NCBI GenBank assembly: GCA_039619475.1
Contig: CM077115.1
Coordinates: 102,422,393-102,486,392, forward strand
From: Icerya purchasi
Taxonomy: Eukaryota > Arthropoda > Insecta > Hemiptera > Monophlebidae
DNA: 64,000 nucleotides
Reading direction: 5' to 3'
Positions 34,844-46,490 of the stretch are shown one piece after another (within the stretch, counting starts at the first letter, position 1; every line of letters begins with the position of its first letter). The position numbers were made by a program, and so were the translations under genes. The notes below the pieces were generated by a model. It was given only the letters and a program-made list of their open reading frames with translations. It made no database searches and was not told the DNA's origin.

Positions 34844-35897
34844 TTACAATTTTTCGAGATAACCCCCCTCGCACGCTACGCACTTTTTCCACCTCTCCGG
34901 CAATTTTTTTATTCCTTTTTCGTAAAAATCTCGCGGCTTGTCACATAGCCATTTGCGCACGAACGATTCCACCTCATCGTTGCTGTCGAAACGTTGTCCA
35001 CCAAGTGCTTCTTTCAACGGGCCAAACAAATAATAATCACAAGGCGACAAGTTCAAGTGTTTCCCAGCCCAATTCGGCCGATGTCTCCATCGTGAGCCGA
35101 GCGGTATGTGGCCTGGCGTTGTCTTGAAGCAGTATCGCACTACGGATCGGAATTTCGCGCCTTTTTGTTCGATAGGCCGGTTTGACTGTGTTTTTTAGGA
35201 GGTTACTGTAATACTGCGCCGTCACAGTACGTTGTTCAGTTAGGAAATCGACTGCGATCACTCCCTTCATGTCCCAAAACACTGTACACAACACCTTCCC
35301 AGCTGACTGTGTAACCTTCGCTTTGACTGGCGCTCCCTCTTTTTTCTTCCGCCACTCCATAGACGAGCGTTTACTCTCCGGCGTATAGTAGTGTACCCAA
35401 GTTTCGTCCGTGGTGAATATTCGCTACAATAAATTCTCTCCTTCCTCTTCATACCGCTGCAGGAGACGCGTACAAACTTCCCAACTAGTGAATTTCTGTT
35501 CAAAATTCAGAAGTCTTGGCACCCATCTGGCTGCAATTTTGCGATAACCTAGCCGATCATGAATTATTGTCTCAATACTACCTATGCTGATGCCCAATTC
35601 GTCGGTCATATCGCGTACACCGACGCGTCGGTCAGCCAAAATGAGTTGTTCGATGGCTTTGACGTGTTCATCTGTAATGCTGGTTTTTGGGCGCCGCGCA
35701 TGTGGTATGTTTGACACCACTTCACGTCCTTTTCGAAACGCGGAACACCACTCGTACACTTGAGTTTTGGAGAGACACTCATCCCCGAACTGTTCGCGTA
35801 ATTTTCGGTAAATTTCTACGGATCTTACGTCGTCTTTGACTAAAAAACGAATAATGATGCGTTGCGCAACAGACACTGGTACTTCTTTTTCACTCAT
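34844..35897 (-). pseudogene. Mariner transposase (D,D34D type), one stop and one frameshift deletion
   Basis: ATG at 35895-35897. The N-terminal part has M-S-E-K-E-V-P then a helix-turn-helix region (L-S-K-T-Q-V-Y-E-W; L-A-D-R-R-V-G-V-R-D-M) and W-V-P-R-L-L. A TAG at 35424-35426 falls after G-E-N-L-L. The same frame continues with F-T-T-D-E-T-W-V-H-Y-Y (first Asp, about 35400) and I-L-L-Q-D-N-A-R-P-H-T-A (second Asp, about 35130). Near 35060 the frame shifts and about seven codons, including the usual Y-S-P-D, are missing. S-P-C-D-Y-Y-L-F-G-P-L-K (third Asp) follows to a normal C-terminus at 34844. All three catalytic aspartates are readable, but the protein is broken. The element needs few changes from an active ancestor, so it is a fairly young copy. 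Confidence 0.88.
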
Positions 35898-36021
35898 GGC
35901 TCTAACTACACTGAAAAGTGAGGTTACGCGGTTCTAATTGCTCTACACGCTTCGTAACAAACCGGTCTAACTGCCAGTGCAACCACTTTTTCCACAATAA
36001 ATTTTTCGCGCGTTTATTTAA

Positions 36022-36051
36022 AAATTCCGGTTTATATTTGAACCATCCTCG
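36022..36051 (-). repeat. Right terminal inverted repeat of the mariner
   Basis: Ends GAACCATCCTCG and is followed by TA. Confidence 0.93.
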
Positions 36052-38939
36052 TAGTTCTGGCCGTCTCCTTCTTCCCCGAATAACTTTCTTAGTGTCCTCA
36101 TTTTGTCCTACGTTCTTCCTTCTTGATAGGTAATCGTCCGTAGCTGACAAGTCCAATAAAAAAGTAAAAAAAAAATTATAATTATGATCTGTTTCTGTGA
36201 TGGAATGCGTTTTGCATGCTCTATTGTTCCATCTTTGACATGATCCACATCGTCCGGAACATTGCATCGGATTTGGAAATTTTAAATTTATCGTAAATAT
36301 ATATATCCTTAAAAATTACAAATTGTACAACTAAAACGATTTAATAGAAATATTTTTTGATTACTAACTTTGCCTGATGTTTTTTTTTTTTTTTGAAGTT
36401 ATACACTAGCACCTATTAAAAAGAGAGGATAAAAAAAAAGGGTTCCATACGCATAAAATACTCTTATTAAATTCGATAAGATTTTACAAAAACATACTAA
36501 AAATTTACTAGCAGCGCTATTGTGTTAGTCCGTTAAATTGTTCTTTTATTTTTATTCATCGCTTTTACCTCATTTATTTCAAAGTTATGTAGCCAATTAT
36601 ATCGCTGAATTTCCCTTTTAGTAAATTGAATATCTGCGGCAGCAGTTATTTAACCGTTGCAGATAAAAGTTTCATTCCGGGAAGAAATTTTACGGTTTTC
36701 CAGGAATTTTTTGTTTTTATTTCATTTTACGAAATTTTTTCTAACGCAGTTTAGATAGGCACCACATAAAAGCGCGATGGTCGATATTAAACTGAAAGAT
36801 CTTTTTTCAATATAAACACTGGTCGTTTGTGTAATAATTATTTTTAATGTAAAGTGTGTTCTGAAATTTTTAAAAATAGGATAAAAAAATTTGTTACTTT
36901 AAGTTTACATAACGTAACAGTATAATGATAAAAATATTGTTATTTTCAAACATGACAGTGGTAAATTAACTGTGAATATAAGAAGAAAATACTGATACAA
37001 AACTTCTTATTCATACATAAATAGATCAAATGAAATTGAGACTTGACGATTGCACTTTAGCCAGTGACGTAATGGAATCAAAATTTCTTCCAGCAAGGAC
37101 GAGGCGGGCATCTATCCGTCGTAATATTAACTTTTTATCGGCGTTATTGCTCGTTTATTCGTTTTCATATACGCATTTGTTACTATTATTTCGCGATTGT
37201 GTTCATCTGAATAATTAATTCTCTTTTCGCAGTATTTTCGCTTTTCTTATTTCTGTAAGTCTTCTAGTTTATCGAGCCGTTTGCTTAATTTTCTTTGTTT
37301 TTCTTCCCCCGTATATTCTCATAGCAAACTTCAAAATAACCTTTGTCGTCGTCAGGCCTTCAATTTTTTAGTTCAAACATTTTTAATTTATATACTGAAA
37401 ATTATTATGAAAAATTATTTTTATTAAATTGATTAAATTTCTCGTAATGTCGTGAGAAGAGATTAATTGCTGCAATGCTTCATAATTTACATCTCCCGTA
37501 ATATTAGAACAGCATGTGCTTACCTCAGAAAGAAAAATAAAAAAATCTTTAAACAAACACACACAAAATACAAATATTGAGAATAATATAAAGCCGAATT
37601 TTCCAAAATAAATGAAAGAATGAAATTTGCCTCGCCATTTTTTGTTATTTTACGTTTTAAATTCCAGTATTCTGATCATCTTTCTTCATCTGCCATTTCT
37701 GCTTTGAAGGTTAACGATCAACAGAGCGATGTTTTCTCTGGATAAGCAGCGCATCAGAATAGATAAACGATTAAAAACCATCACTATTCTCAGCAGTTAC
37801 TACCTCGTGATCTATACAAACCAACTCTTCATTATAGTCTGCAATTTTTACTTTTTTGTTCGGTTGTTTTCAAAGTCCGTTGGGCATCGTAATTATATTT
37901 GTGCTCGAATTAAATGCGAAAGTCAAAGTAGTCGATTGCCCAAGCAGACTATCGTTACAGTGCTCCCCCCATCAACAACCAGTGGTGTAGCTGGTTAGGC
38001 AGTGGTGTTCTGTTCAGGTAGGAACATGATTCGAATCTTGCTGCCGCACATTGAATCTCCTACAAATTTCATTTGTGCTGGGTCAATGTCCATGATTGAC
38101 GCTTCCCCGAAAGGCAGCCTCCCCTATGATGATTATTACATCTTTATAATTAATCGGTGAACTTGAAGCGCTACTCTGGTTGCCGGAATTTGTGATGAGA
38201 CGTTGTCATCTCTTTTCTATTTTCGTAAAATATTATAAATACATTGTTACAAAGATGTTCCAGCAAACAAACGGTCACTATAATGGTTATTAGTATCTTT
38301 TTTTTTTTTTTTTTTTTTGCCCTGGTTTTAAATACCCTAACTAATTATTAAATTAACCTTTTCAATAAATCTGTCCATACTTTTTTAATATGAATCTCAG
38401 AAATGGGAGTAAATACTGGATTTGTTGCAAGCTGTAGCACCGTGTTGATTGTTCCGGGTTAACGGATTTGGGATTTCATTTGGTCTGTTGCACACACGTG
38501 ACCTTGCTGGATTGAATTTTTCGTAATTTTCTGGTTAATTTGAGATTTAGGCGTTTGCTGAGAGGGTGTCGGTTTATTTGTAGGTAGATATATAAATAAT
38601 GTATACCTATTATAACACACTGGCTTATTATAAGTTTTGAAGTATATAGTAATTAAACATACTTAGATTTAATCTGATGTAAACCTTTAAGAATAAACGC
38701 TATAATTATGTTGGGAACCCATAGACAGGCTTTGGCCTTACGGGACCCACAAATTATTTAAAAAGAAAAAAAAAATTAATAAAATTCGAATATTATCCCA
38801 TATTTCAGTCCTTTCAATTTTCACTGTATATTTATAATTAAAATAAGTTCCCTTATTTTTATTTTAGTTTTTCTAGCTACTTTCGTTCTATTAAATATAT
38901 CTCTTTACCGATTCGTTCTAAGTATATTCCTTAACATTT
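36052..38939. other. Mostly non-coding; one SINE-like segment
   Basis: No gene supported. A minus-strand frame continues from the mariner flank to 36267 but has no convincing motif. T runs at 36379-36394 and 38298-38319 may be poly(A) tails of minus-strand retroposed fragments. The minus strand just after the second run reads as broken low-complexity protein. A tRNA-like segment at 37981-38140 is listed separately. Confidence 0.4.
37981..38140 (+). repeat. tRNA-derived SINE, partial
   Basis: The head has an A box in GTGTAGCTGGTTAGGCAGTGG (from 37985) and a B box GATTCGAATCT at 38028-38038, with the correct spacing for an RNA polymerase III internal promoter. The body (TGTGCTGGGTCAATGTCCATG, then ACGCTTCCCC) lacks tRNA similarity. 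No clean target duplication seen. Confidence 0.55.
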
Positions 38940-39471
38940 TGCCAGAATTGTATTTTCCAATACTTCATGCTCGACCTTCCTTGCTCATATATTTTCACTG
39001 GCAGCTCCAAAGAGCTGAATGCAGTTGGTTATATCCTTTTTCGTCTTGACTTGAATTATTCTGAATCTTTTAAACTGCCCTTCTTCCGTTCAGTTTTACA
39101 CGCCGAATCTACTGTAATTCTAGACGTTGTACTTTTTATTTACTCATTATTAGTTTTCCATAAAGAAATCTCGATCGTATATTATGTAATATTTCTCATA
39201 TGCTCTCGCATGCATGACTTCTTCCTTCTTCACTCGATCGAGATCGATCTTCCGTTGGTTCTTGATCATTTCGGTATTGAGCATAATGGACTCACTAGCC
39301 CGTTTTTTCGTTTCCAGTGGTAGTCTCCTTCCTGTACCATTTTCTCGATTTTCATCTGCACCTACTTCATTTTCCCCTTTTCATTGTCCTTCTGGGTACG
39401 TTCTTTATAATTCTGATATTATGTTTTATTTAAATGTTTCGTCTTTTTTTCTGCTGAGCAATCTTCCTCCA
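38940..39471 (+). mobile_element. I-like LINE copy, 5' part of an interrupted element
   Basis: Plus-strand RNase H and start of the tail: Y-I-F-T-G-S-S-K-E (the catalytic Asp of F-T-D-G-S-K is lost, about 38985-39010), H-A-E-S-T-V-I-L (about 39100), D-H-F-G-I-E-H-N-G (the H-S-G-I-x-G-N block, about 39265) and a tail C-P-S-G-Y-V-L-Y-N-S-D-I-M-F-Y (about 39386-39430). The sequence breaks where the T run of the minus-strand copy starts, and the missing end resumes in frame order at 40226. Confidence 0.75.
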
Positions 39472-40225
39472 TTTTTTTTTTTTTTTATTTGTTTCTAGGC
39501 TCGTCAACCAGAGAGACCTTTACCCAGAAACGAGGAGTCAGTTATTTTTTCATACGGTATCAGTTATTGTTAGGAGGAATGAACAAATAGTGGGAACGAG
39601 ATATGGAGAAGGAAAAGACAAGATATAAGAGATGCAATACGGCGTGTCACAGCAAAATGGAATAGAAAGCAGAATGCTGAACAGAAAGAGATGAATATTT
39701 AATAAACACATGATCAGCATCGTAAACACGCTCTTCGTTTGAGTTGAGAAGACCGTAGGGAGAGGCAACCAACGAATATCGAAAACGAGAGGAAGATAGT
39801 AGAGTATTGCTTAAGAAAGCAAACGAATAATGGACACAACAACGGAATGACGAAGTGAAGGAAACGAAAAAAAAAAAAAACACGGATTGGCAGGAAGACT
39901 AGGTTGAACAGACATTAGAAAAAGAGGAAACGTACATATCCGACTAAAACCTAAAATGAAAATCTTTACACAGCGGAAGGAGATTAGACGATCGGGGATT
40001 TTTCTTAAGAAAGAAGTGGGAAGAAGTAACAAATCGAGGCAACGAGTCCGTCGCTTCATTACGAAAGATGCCCGAATGGCTAGCAATTCGAATGGAATGA
40101 AAGGAAGAAAGAACGCGGATAAATGAGCGTATGCAGGGAATAATAAAATCGCTGGAATGATCAGATGACGGTCACGGAGTCAGATATAATCAAAAATTTA
40201 TGAGAAAGGTGATCGGAGGAATACT
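39472..40225 (-). mobile_element. I-like LINE copy inserted in another copy
   Basis: Minus-strand, 5'-truncated. Its tail is the T run at 39472-39486, followed after ATTTGTTTCTA by GGCTCGTCAACC. The tail domain and RNase H end align almost base for base with 10500-11130 (shared landmarks GTCCGTCGCTTCATTACGAAAGATGCCC and AGTCAGATATAATCA, read on the plus strand in short pieces). It lies inside the plus-strand copy 38940-39471 plus 40226-40395. I could not read a clear target duplication. Confidence 0.75.
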
Positions 40226-40395
40226 TTTCGATACTAAATATAATACCGCTTACATGCTCTCATTTCCTTCTGCTTCAGTTATTTCTACCCTGGAATTATA
40301 CCCTATCCTTAAACGTTAGAGAATATAACTTTTCTTCTCCTTCTTTCCATTTCTTCGGGCTAATGTCATTGTTGCTGAGCACTTGAAAAAAACAA
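40226..40395 (+). mobile_element. I-like LINE copy, 3' part of an interrupted element
   Basis: Plus-strand frame N-T-A-Y-M-L-S-F-P-S-A-S-V-I-S-T-L-E-L (about 40245-40300) matches the tail end of the family (A-Y-I-L-L-F-P-S-A-S at 19.0 kb). It ends near TGAGCACTTGAAAAAAAC. It completes the copy begun at 38940. Confidence 0.6.
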
Positions 40396-40419
40396 ATTCC
40401 CATTAATTAAATACGAACT

Positions 40420-40760
40420 TCTTTTATTTATTTACTTTTGAGTGCATTGTACATCTAAGAACAAAAAGTCTAACCGCTACATTTCATTTGGGTTTGCGTT
40501 GCTTGTATTCCCATTGAATTTTGGAACATTTGCAATTTGATTTAAGTTCGAGTAGTTAGAATTTTTGTTCGGGTTTGCACTATTTGCAATTTCACTTCAA
40601 TTTTCATCACTGGTATCTACTTTTGGATTTGCACTAGTATATTTCCATTTAGTAGGTGTATCTGGTTTGTATTTTCATTTAGGTCTGAATTGTTTGCGTT
40701 TTTTTGTTTAGATTTTTATTTGCCTGAATTTATTCATCTATCAGCTTCATTTTGATTACC
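40420..40760 (-). repeat. Degenerate Asn-rich repeat
   Basis: On the plus strand, motifs like GGGTTTGCACTATTTGCAATTTC recur irregularly. On the minus strand they read in linked frames as Asn-rich peptide: S-A-N-P-K-V-D-T-S, E-I-A-N-S-A-N-P-N-K-N-S-N, F-N-G-N-T-S-N-A-N-P-N-E-M and, further upstream, N-A-N-N-S-D-L-N-E-N-T-N. Two stops and a frameshift interrupt it. It may be a decayed repeat-containing coding sequence or a plain minisatellite. Confidence 0.4.
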
Positions 40761-41788
40761 ATTTGGAGGTTTTTAAGCTATTAAAAGAATCAAACATATA
40801 AGATTTATAGAAAGAAAGGAGGGAGCAAAAAGGTGAGGTCATTAATTTTCAACAAATTTTTTGAATTGAAGGTTTTAATTTAAAGAAAAGATTGGGAGAA
40901 AATGTTTCCCAGCCAACATATTGTGTAAAATCACTCCCCTCCTACATAATTATCAATCTTCTCTAACCAAATAATGGTTTTCACATACATATATATGTAT
41001 GTACATACATATCCATGTTTTAGTTGCCTGTAATATTTATTTAATGTTAAACATATTCTTCTTAGTGTTTTCGTTTAAGATAAGCGGTGTGTACGATATG
41101 CGTTATAGTAGGCAATATTTTTAAAATTTTAGTGACTGCAATTACGGAAATTGGCCGTAACACGTTTAAAGTTAAGCAAACCGTGTTTTGTGTGTTTAAA
41201 TATGTGTGGGGGGAAGTTTTTAAATTGATCGTCGTCGATAGCGGAGTAATTTGTTACTTCATTAGGTAAGATAACCTGCAGGAAAGATTAGCCTAGCAGC
41301 ATCTTTTTGTGGACGAATTACTGCATGTCAAAATATTAAAGGAGAGAGTTTCCTGCCTGAAAACTATTATATGTTGTCGCAACAATCCGAACATAACCCA
41401 ATGATGAATTAATAATAGCCGAAGTATATCCTATCACTGGATTTTGATCGATTCTCTAATGACTGTCGCTGATTCTTGCTTAATAGAAATGCTTTAATGC
41501 GACCCATTTTCAGTTGTTTTTCTTTTTTTTTCTTTCTTTTTTTTTTTTTGATAAAATAAGAGGGACTAATAATCGGGTTACGCTTTGCGATCCACCACTG
41601 AGTTTGGTAATATTCCACTAGTTATTAATTCACGCTTCCACATGCAATATCGTGAAAGATAACAAAGAAAACGTGCACACACTAAAAGCACTCGTCACTG
41701 CATTCTTTTAGATACCGCTAAAAGGACATTTCAGCTTTGTATTTGAGCATTAAATATTTCTCTCACACACAACCCCCTCATATACATA

Positions 41789-41800
<12 letters not shown>

Positions 41801-41826
<26 letters not shown>
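41801..41826 (+). repeat. (AT)n microsatellite
   Basis: Thirteen AT units preceded by CATA repeats. Confidence 0.93.
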
Positions 41827-41831
<5 letters not shown>

Positions 41832-43062
41832 GTTAAATAATTTTACTGCCATATAAACGGTGGATTATTATTATTTCATAAATTATTGGTGTTCTTTTTT
41901 TTATTTTTTTTCCGGTTTAACCTTCATATTTTGTTTATTTTCCTAATTTTCGTTATTATCGTTCGGAAATGTCTGCGCTCGTGAACACCCTGACGGAGGG
42001 AATTAATAAAATCGACGAAAGGTATGGAATTCCTCATAAAGACGTCTTCGTACGAGTGATATGCGAGATGATTTGGTGTTGCGCGCTGACGAATAGGCAC
42101 GACATGATATACGTGTGTGGAGAGCGGTTTGTGCAAGCAAAATTGAAAATGAACCAAACAGAGAAAAGCAAATAAACGAGTGAAAGATAAAGAAATTAAA
42201 AGGGATAAAGCGGCGGTTAATAGCGGGAAACGAAGAGATAATAAAGAGGACATTGGCATAATTTCTTAGACACGGTCACGGTGGCGAAGAAAAATAAAAT
42301 GAATTTGATGGCAGCACACGGCCAGCACCGAGGCAGCAAAAATTGGGTCAGGGTAAGAAAAAATTTTCACCTTCATTTTGTTCATTAGAGACAAGCGCAG
42401 AAAGGTGTAGCCTCATGGTGAACTCGAAACGACGCCGCTTTCACCAGCCACCAGATAATACAGATAAACTCATTTGCATATTCATTCGTGCTACCCTCCC
42501 AATCTAGGCTGCCCAATATACCATCACTACAACACTTTCCCATCAGAAAATTTATTATTAAAGAAATTTACCTCCGTTTAATTGCTAGACCATACTCCGA
42601 TCTTGACCCTCTTACTGATTTCTCCTCCACGCTTAAATCTATATCCAGTTTCCATTACTTGCGATTTCTACAAGCTGCTTTCTGAAAAGTATTTTTTTTC
42701 CAAAAAATCTTTCATTTACACTACGTATGAATACATAGATGTCCGATAGTTTACAAATGTTAGAAACACTAGTTTTCTAGACCGATGGTTGTCTCTCGGT
42801 GTTCTTCGAAATCAAAAATTAGTTTTAGTTGTTGTTTGGAAAAATATGCTTCCGAACACTTACAATATACATGACCGAGATTTGCTCAAATCTATTTTTA
42901 ACCTAAAAATCAGTCAATCTGATAATGAGTTTCATAGTTATCTGTTCTCAATTTGCTGAAATACTGTTTATTTACTACTTTTTAGTAAGTTTGAAAAATA
43001 CAATGGTAAATGAAATCAACATTGCTCGCCTTTCTTTTAAATCTGCAAAACCAATTTAATGT

Positions 43063-43084
43063 GTATATATATATATATATATAT
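43063..43084 (+). repeat. (TA)n microsatellite
   Basis: About eleven TA units. Confidence 0.93.
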
Positions 43085-43689
43085 TAATGACTACCATTTT
43101 TACCGTGAAGAACATTACGAATGTCACGATATTTTGTAATAGAAGTGGTATATTTTATATTAAAAAAAAAAATTAATTTAGCAGGGCTAGGTTTTGTCAA
43201 ATACATATCTTATTTAATAGATGGTTTTATAGAATTGCAGCCAGGTTTCAAATAATAGGTTTATGTAGATTAAAAATGAGAATTTTTAAAGAATACACTG
43301 GATTAATGTAGATTTGTAGTAAAGAAATGGAAATATAAAATCGAAAGAGATCTAGAGAATTCCAAATTTATTATTATTATTATTAAGAAAAAAGAAGCAT
43401 TCTTTTTTGATGAATGATATAGGCAATTGAAACTGACTCTTTCATAATTCTTATAGAAGGTTATCATTTGGAGTCTAGGAGATGTCCCTTTGGAGGTATC
43501 TGACGGATTGAGTGATACATATATGTATATATATATTTATGTATGTATCAATGGGGAACCTTGATTTTTTCTCTGGTACTTTTCTAAAGCAGAAAAATGT
43601 TGGAACGGAATTAACTCGACATGTAATCGCATGTACTACTTCTTCTTTCTCTCCACAACCTTATCGGTTGGTGGGCAACCTAATTGTAC

Positions 43690-44008
43690 ATCTCAACTGT
43701 ACAGACACAGGCATAGTGTTCATAGCAATTATTATATGCAGTAACAATGTGTACACGCGCAAGACTTCATTCGGAACTGATTAGTAATCGTTTGTAATCG
43801 CGCTACAAGTGCAGTCCCGTATTGTCTGCTGTGTACTGACCTAGCGCGCATATGATGTTGTACGTGGTGGTCTACCATTACCTTCCACGTGATTATTAGC
43901 GATTATCTATTTTAATTCTTGTAATAAGTTCTGTCGTCGCCCGGGATCGAACCCGTGACCTCCGTAGCGGAAGTTAAGCACTCTAGCAACTAGGCTATCG
44001 CGCTATGC
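43690..44008 (-). repeat. tRNA-derived SINE
   Basis: Minus-strand head (about 44005-43935): GCGCGATAGCCTAGTTGCTAG (A box), then GGTCACGGGTTCGATCCCG (B box). A hairpin ACTTC/GAGGT sits where the anticodon arm should be, but the loop lacks the conserved T before the anticodon. The acceptor arm does not pair, so this is not a working tRNA gene. The remaining approximately 250 bases are the non-tRNA body; their end is uncertain. The head is related to that of the SINE at 50717-50980 (shared GATAGCCTAGT and GTGCTT). Confidence 0.6.
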
Positions 44009-44278
44009 AAACAAAAATAAATTAGAAAGGTACGTTTTTTTATAATTTTAAAAAATAAAAAATTAAATTTATTTAAAAGAAAACGGATACTTAAATAAAG
44101 AAAATTAAATAATCTAATATAAATAATGGACGGTAACAGCGAAAAGGCATAATGCAAAATGAATTAAAAATTAAATAAATAAATGAGTGAAAAAATTAGT
44201 AAGTAACAGTTTTAAAACTATAAAGTAAAGTATACACAGCATCTTCGTCATATAATAAAAAAATTGAAATATATGTTA

Positions 44279-44392
44279 TTTAAAAGGAAATTACAACCAT
44301 ATTAAGAAATCTATTTAAAAGGAAATTACAACTATATTAAGAAATCTGTGTAAAATGAAATTACAACTACATTAAGAAATCTGTTTAAAAGT
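44279..44392 (+). repeat. 35-bp tandem repeat, 3.3 copies
   Basis: Units start at 44279, 44314, 44349 and (partial) 44384, with the consensus TTTAAAAGGAAATTACAAC followed by TATTAAGAAATCTG. Copies differ at only a few bases. Confidence 0.9.
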
Positions 44393-44699
44393 GTTTAACA
44401 AGCTTTTCCAAACTGCCAATCTAATTTCGCTAGTTTGCTGCTCCACTGCCTCTGTATCGCTTTTAAATTTGTCTCTAGCGGTACATTTCGCCAATTGTAT
44501 TTATAAACTCCTGTTTACTGAATATGTGTTTTTTCTATAATTTTTGTAATTTTATAGCCGCGGATCGACACTACAATAAAGATTGATACAAGCGTGTGAA
44601 CGTCATTTCGATCAAATTAAAGAGCTGTAGCATAATCACAGTTTTACAGAAAAAATGTGCAAGCACCGGTTCTTATGTCAAAGTAGGGAAGTACTTGTT

Positions 44700-46490
44700 T
44701 TAGTTAAATGCTTGATCTGATTGGCTGTTTACACTATTGCTGGCTATGTGAAACGGCTTGGTAGTGCCACCAAATCCATTGTGATCTTATTCAAGGATAA
44801 GTTCGACTGGTCGACGAGTTTAGACTTGGGAAAACGTTGAATTACCTTGGTGTTATCCTTAGACGACCGAGTATATAACGGATGTGGCCTCACCCAGTAT
44901 ATCATTGCGCCAATGCAAATGCCACTTTCCAATCTGTCGCGATGGTGGCGTGGAAGGAGTTGGACAATAGGTCACGATCAAAATCTTACTATTGTACTGT
45001 GTGGCATGACGGCTTAAGACCTGTGCTGCTCGAACTGACCATATCAACCAAGGCCCTGTGTACCATCACGGGAGTGTGCTTCCGCTGGCCATTCTAGTAT
45101 GGAAAGAGGCAGCACTCTGCTGTCTGAAAAAAGGTAAAGAGCGCGCGCTGTAGGGAACACCGTTTTCCAGGGAGACAATACTAAAGGAGTGGAACGATGA
45201 ATGGCGTGCGTTCAGCAAATAGCGATGTGAATATCGGTACATCCTGGATATTTGTGTTTGAATGGATAAGTCGTAGCTGATGCTGACCAACATTTTAGTT
45301 AAACGGTTCTTGAATACAGCCTCTTGGGGAACTATCTTCAGAGGTATGCATCTATGGTCTTCAGCATTTCACGGCGGAGTATCTCTTAACTGTACACAGT
45401 GGCTATGGAAATTATCTGTCGAATAATCGTTTAGCGTTAGTCTTGGGACGGGCGGCTTGTCTGTAGGAGACACGAACGTATCGGCGATTCTTCGAGAAGC
45501 TTCTCATTGCTTTTGCTGTGAGTAACATGTAAGCGCGCCGAAGCCGTGTACAAATGCATTATGTAGTAAATACGCGGTAGAAGAGCACGGTGTGGACTTA
45601 GTTGGCAAACAAAGATATCTCATAAATCGATAGATGGTGGCGGCGTACTTATATGGAAATGGATAATAAAAACAGTTCAAACTGTTGTTCTACATTAGTT
45701 ATGCTTTTCAGTGCGTTTAGGGAAATATTCACAGCATTTAAAAAACCAACATAAAAGCAAGTAGATCATCAAATTGTAATTTAAGCACTACAAGGCATGC
45801 TTTTCCGACAAGCCGAATAACTAACATGCAGCTCTTATGCGGTGAACCGCCTTTAAGCACTCGGAGGAAATTAACTGCTATCCGATATAGCCTCAAAGTC
45901 GAAGCAAATCCCGATCATCCAAATTACATTGTACTCACAAACAATGAAACCTTCCTCTCCACCTACATACGCGAAATTAAAAGTGCCGCACATATTACAG
46001 AAGATAATACACCAGCCGACAGAAAAAAAACAAAATTCTCGACCAGTGGCTGGAAAACTTACGCGTCACAGCACCAAGCACCCTGACCACAATAAAACTG
46101 AACAATAGCGACTGGACGGACAAAATATTCAAGGCAACAAAAAAGAATAAACCGCTCACATCAGCTACTATCAGGCTATACCTGGGTCATACACAGCTGA
46201 CGCATAAGTTCATTCCCGAGAGGAAAGAGCCACCGATTTGTGAAATATGCCCTGGTGAAAGAATTACCATACAACATTTGGTATTATGCTGTTCCAAGTT
46301 CACCGCCAACCAACCAACTGCCACGGATCTCAACGCTTTTTTCGACATCAAGAACCTCAATAACATAATCAAATTTCTTAAACGTACAATGCTGCACTTA
46401 GTTTTATAAAAATATGTACCGTACTGTAACTAGATTAAGTAGATTATAGCCTATGTAGGCGGTAAAAATCTAAATAAATAAATAAATAAA
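44700..46490 (+). mobile_element. Decayed R1/Jockey-type LINE, 3' half
   Basis: The plus strand carries the end of an RT: L-N-Y-L-G-V-I-L (about 44835-44860), A-N-A-N-A-T-F-Q-S-V (about 44908-44940), Y-C-T-V-W-H-D-G-L-R-P-V-L-L (about 44994-45030) and I-T-G-V-C near 45068. The RT-tail connection follows at 45826-45970 (L-L-C-G-E-P-P-L-S-T-R-R-K-L, then A-N-P-D-H-P-N-Y). The Cys/His tail is Y-L-G-H-T-Q-L-T-H-K-F-I, C-E-I-C-P-G-E, Q-H-L-V-L-C-C (46178-46300). It ends in an AAAT-type simple repeat at 46471-46489. RNase H motifs are not visible. 45300-45820 is too decayed to assign. Many stops. Confidence 0.65.

Larger units (their letters stand above)
34771..36051 (-). mobile_element. Mariner transposon, 1,281 bp, both ends present
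   Basis: Complete by structure. The two 30-bp inverted ends (34771-34800 and 36022-36051) differ at only four positions; their inner 18 bases (AAATATAAACCGGAATTT) are identical. TA dinucleotides flank both sides (34769-34770 and 36052-36053), as expected for the TA target duplication of mariner elements. The 1.28-kb length is typical for the family. The single gene lies on the minus strand. Confidence 0.93.
40761..43689. other. Mostly unannotatable sequence
   Basis: No gene supported. Contains a palindromic TACATA/TATGTA stretch near 40983-41012, (TA)n at 41801-41826 and 43063-43084, and a GC-richer unit at about 41940-42260. The latter holds a 68-codon plus-strand frame (41969-42175) beginning M-S-A-L-V-N-T-L-T-E-G with P-H-K-D-V-F, and a 111-codon minus-strand frame. 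Neither matches a family I recognise. T runs lie near 41520-41550. Confidence 0.35.

Noticed and set aside
35902..36267. 121-codon minus-strand protein with Cys-rich start
   Set aside because: It crosses the mariner terminal repeat into the flank, so the open stretch is composite and not a gene.
43935..44005. Minus-strand tRNA gene
   Set aside because: A and B boxes are good, but the acceptor arm does not pair, the T stem has mismatches and the anticodon loop lacks the conserved T. It has a non-tRNA body attached, so it is a SINE head.
44279..44392. CRISPR-like array
   Set aside because: The 35-bp units are directly adjacent with no spacers, and the genome is eukaryotic. It is a plain tandem repeat.
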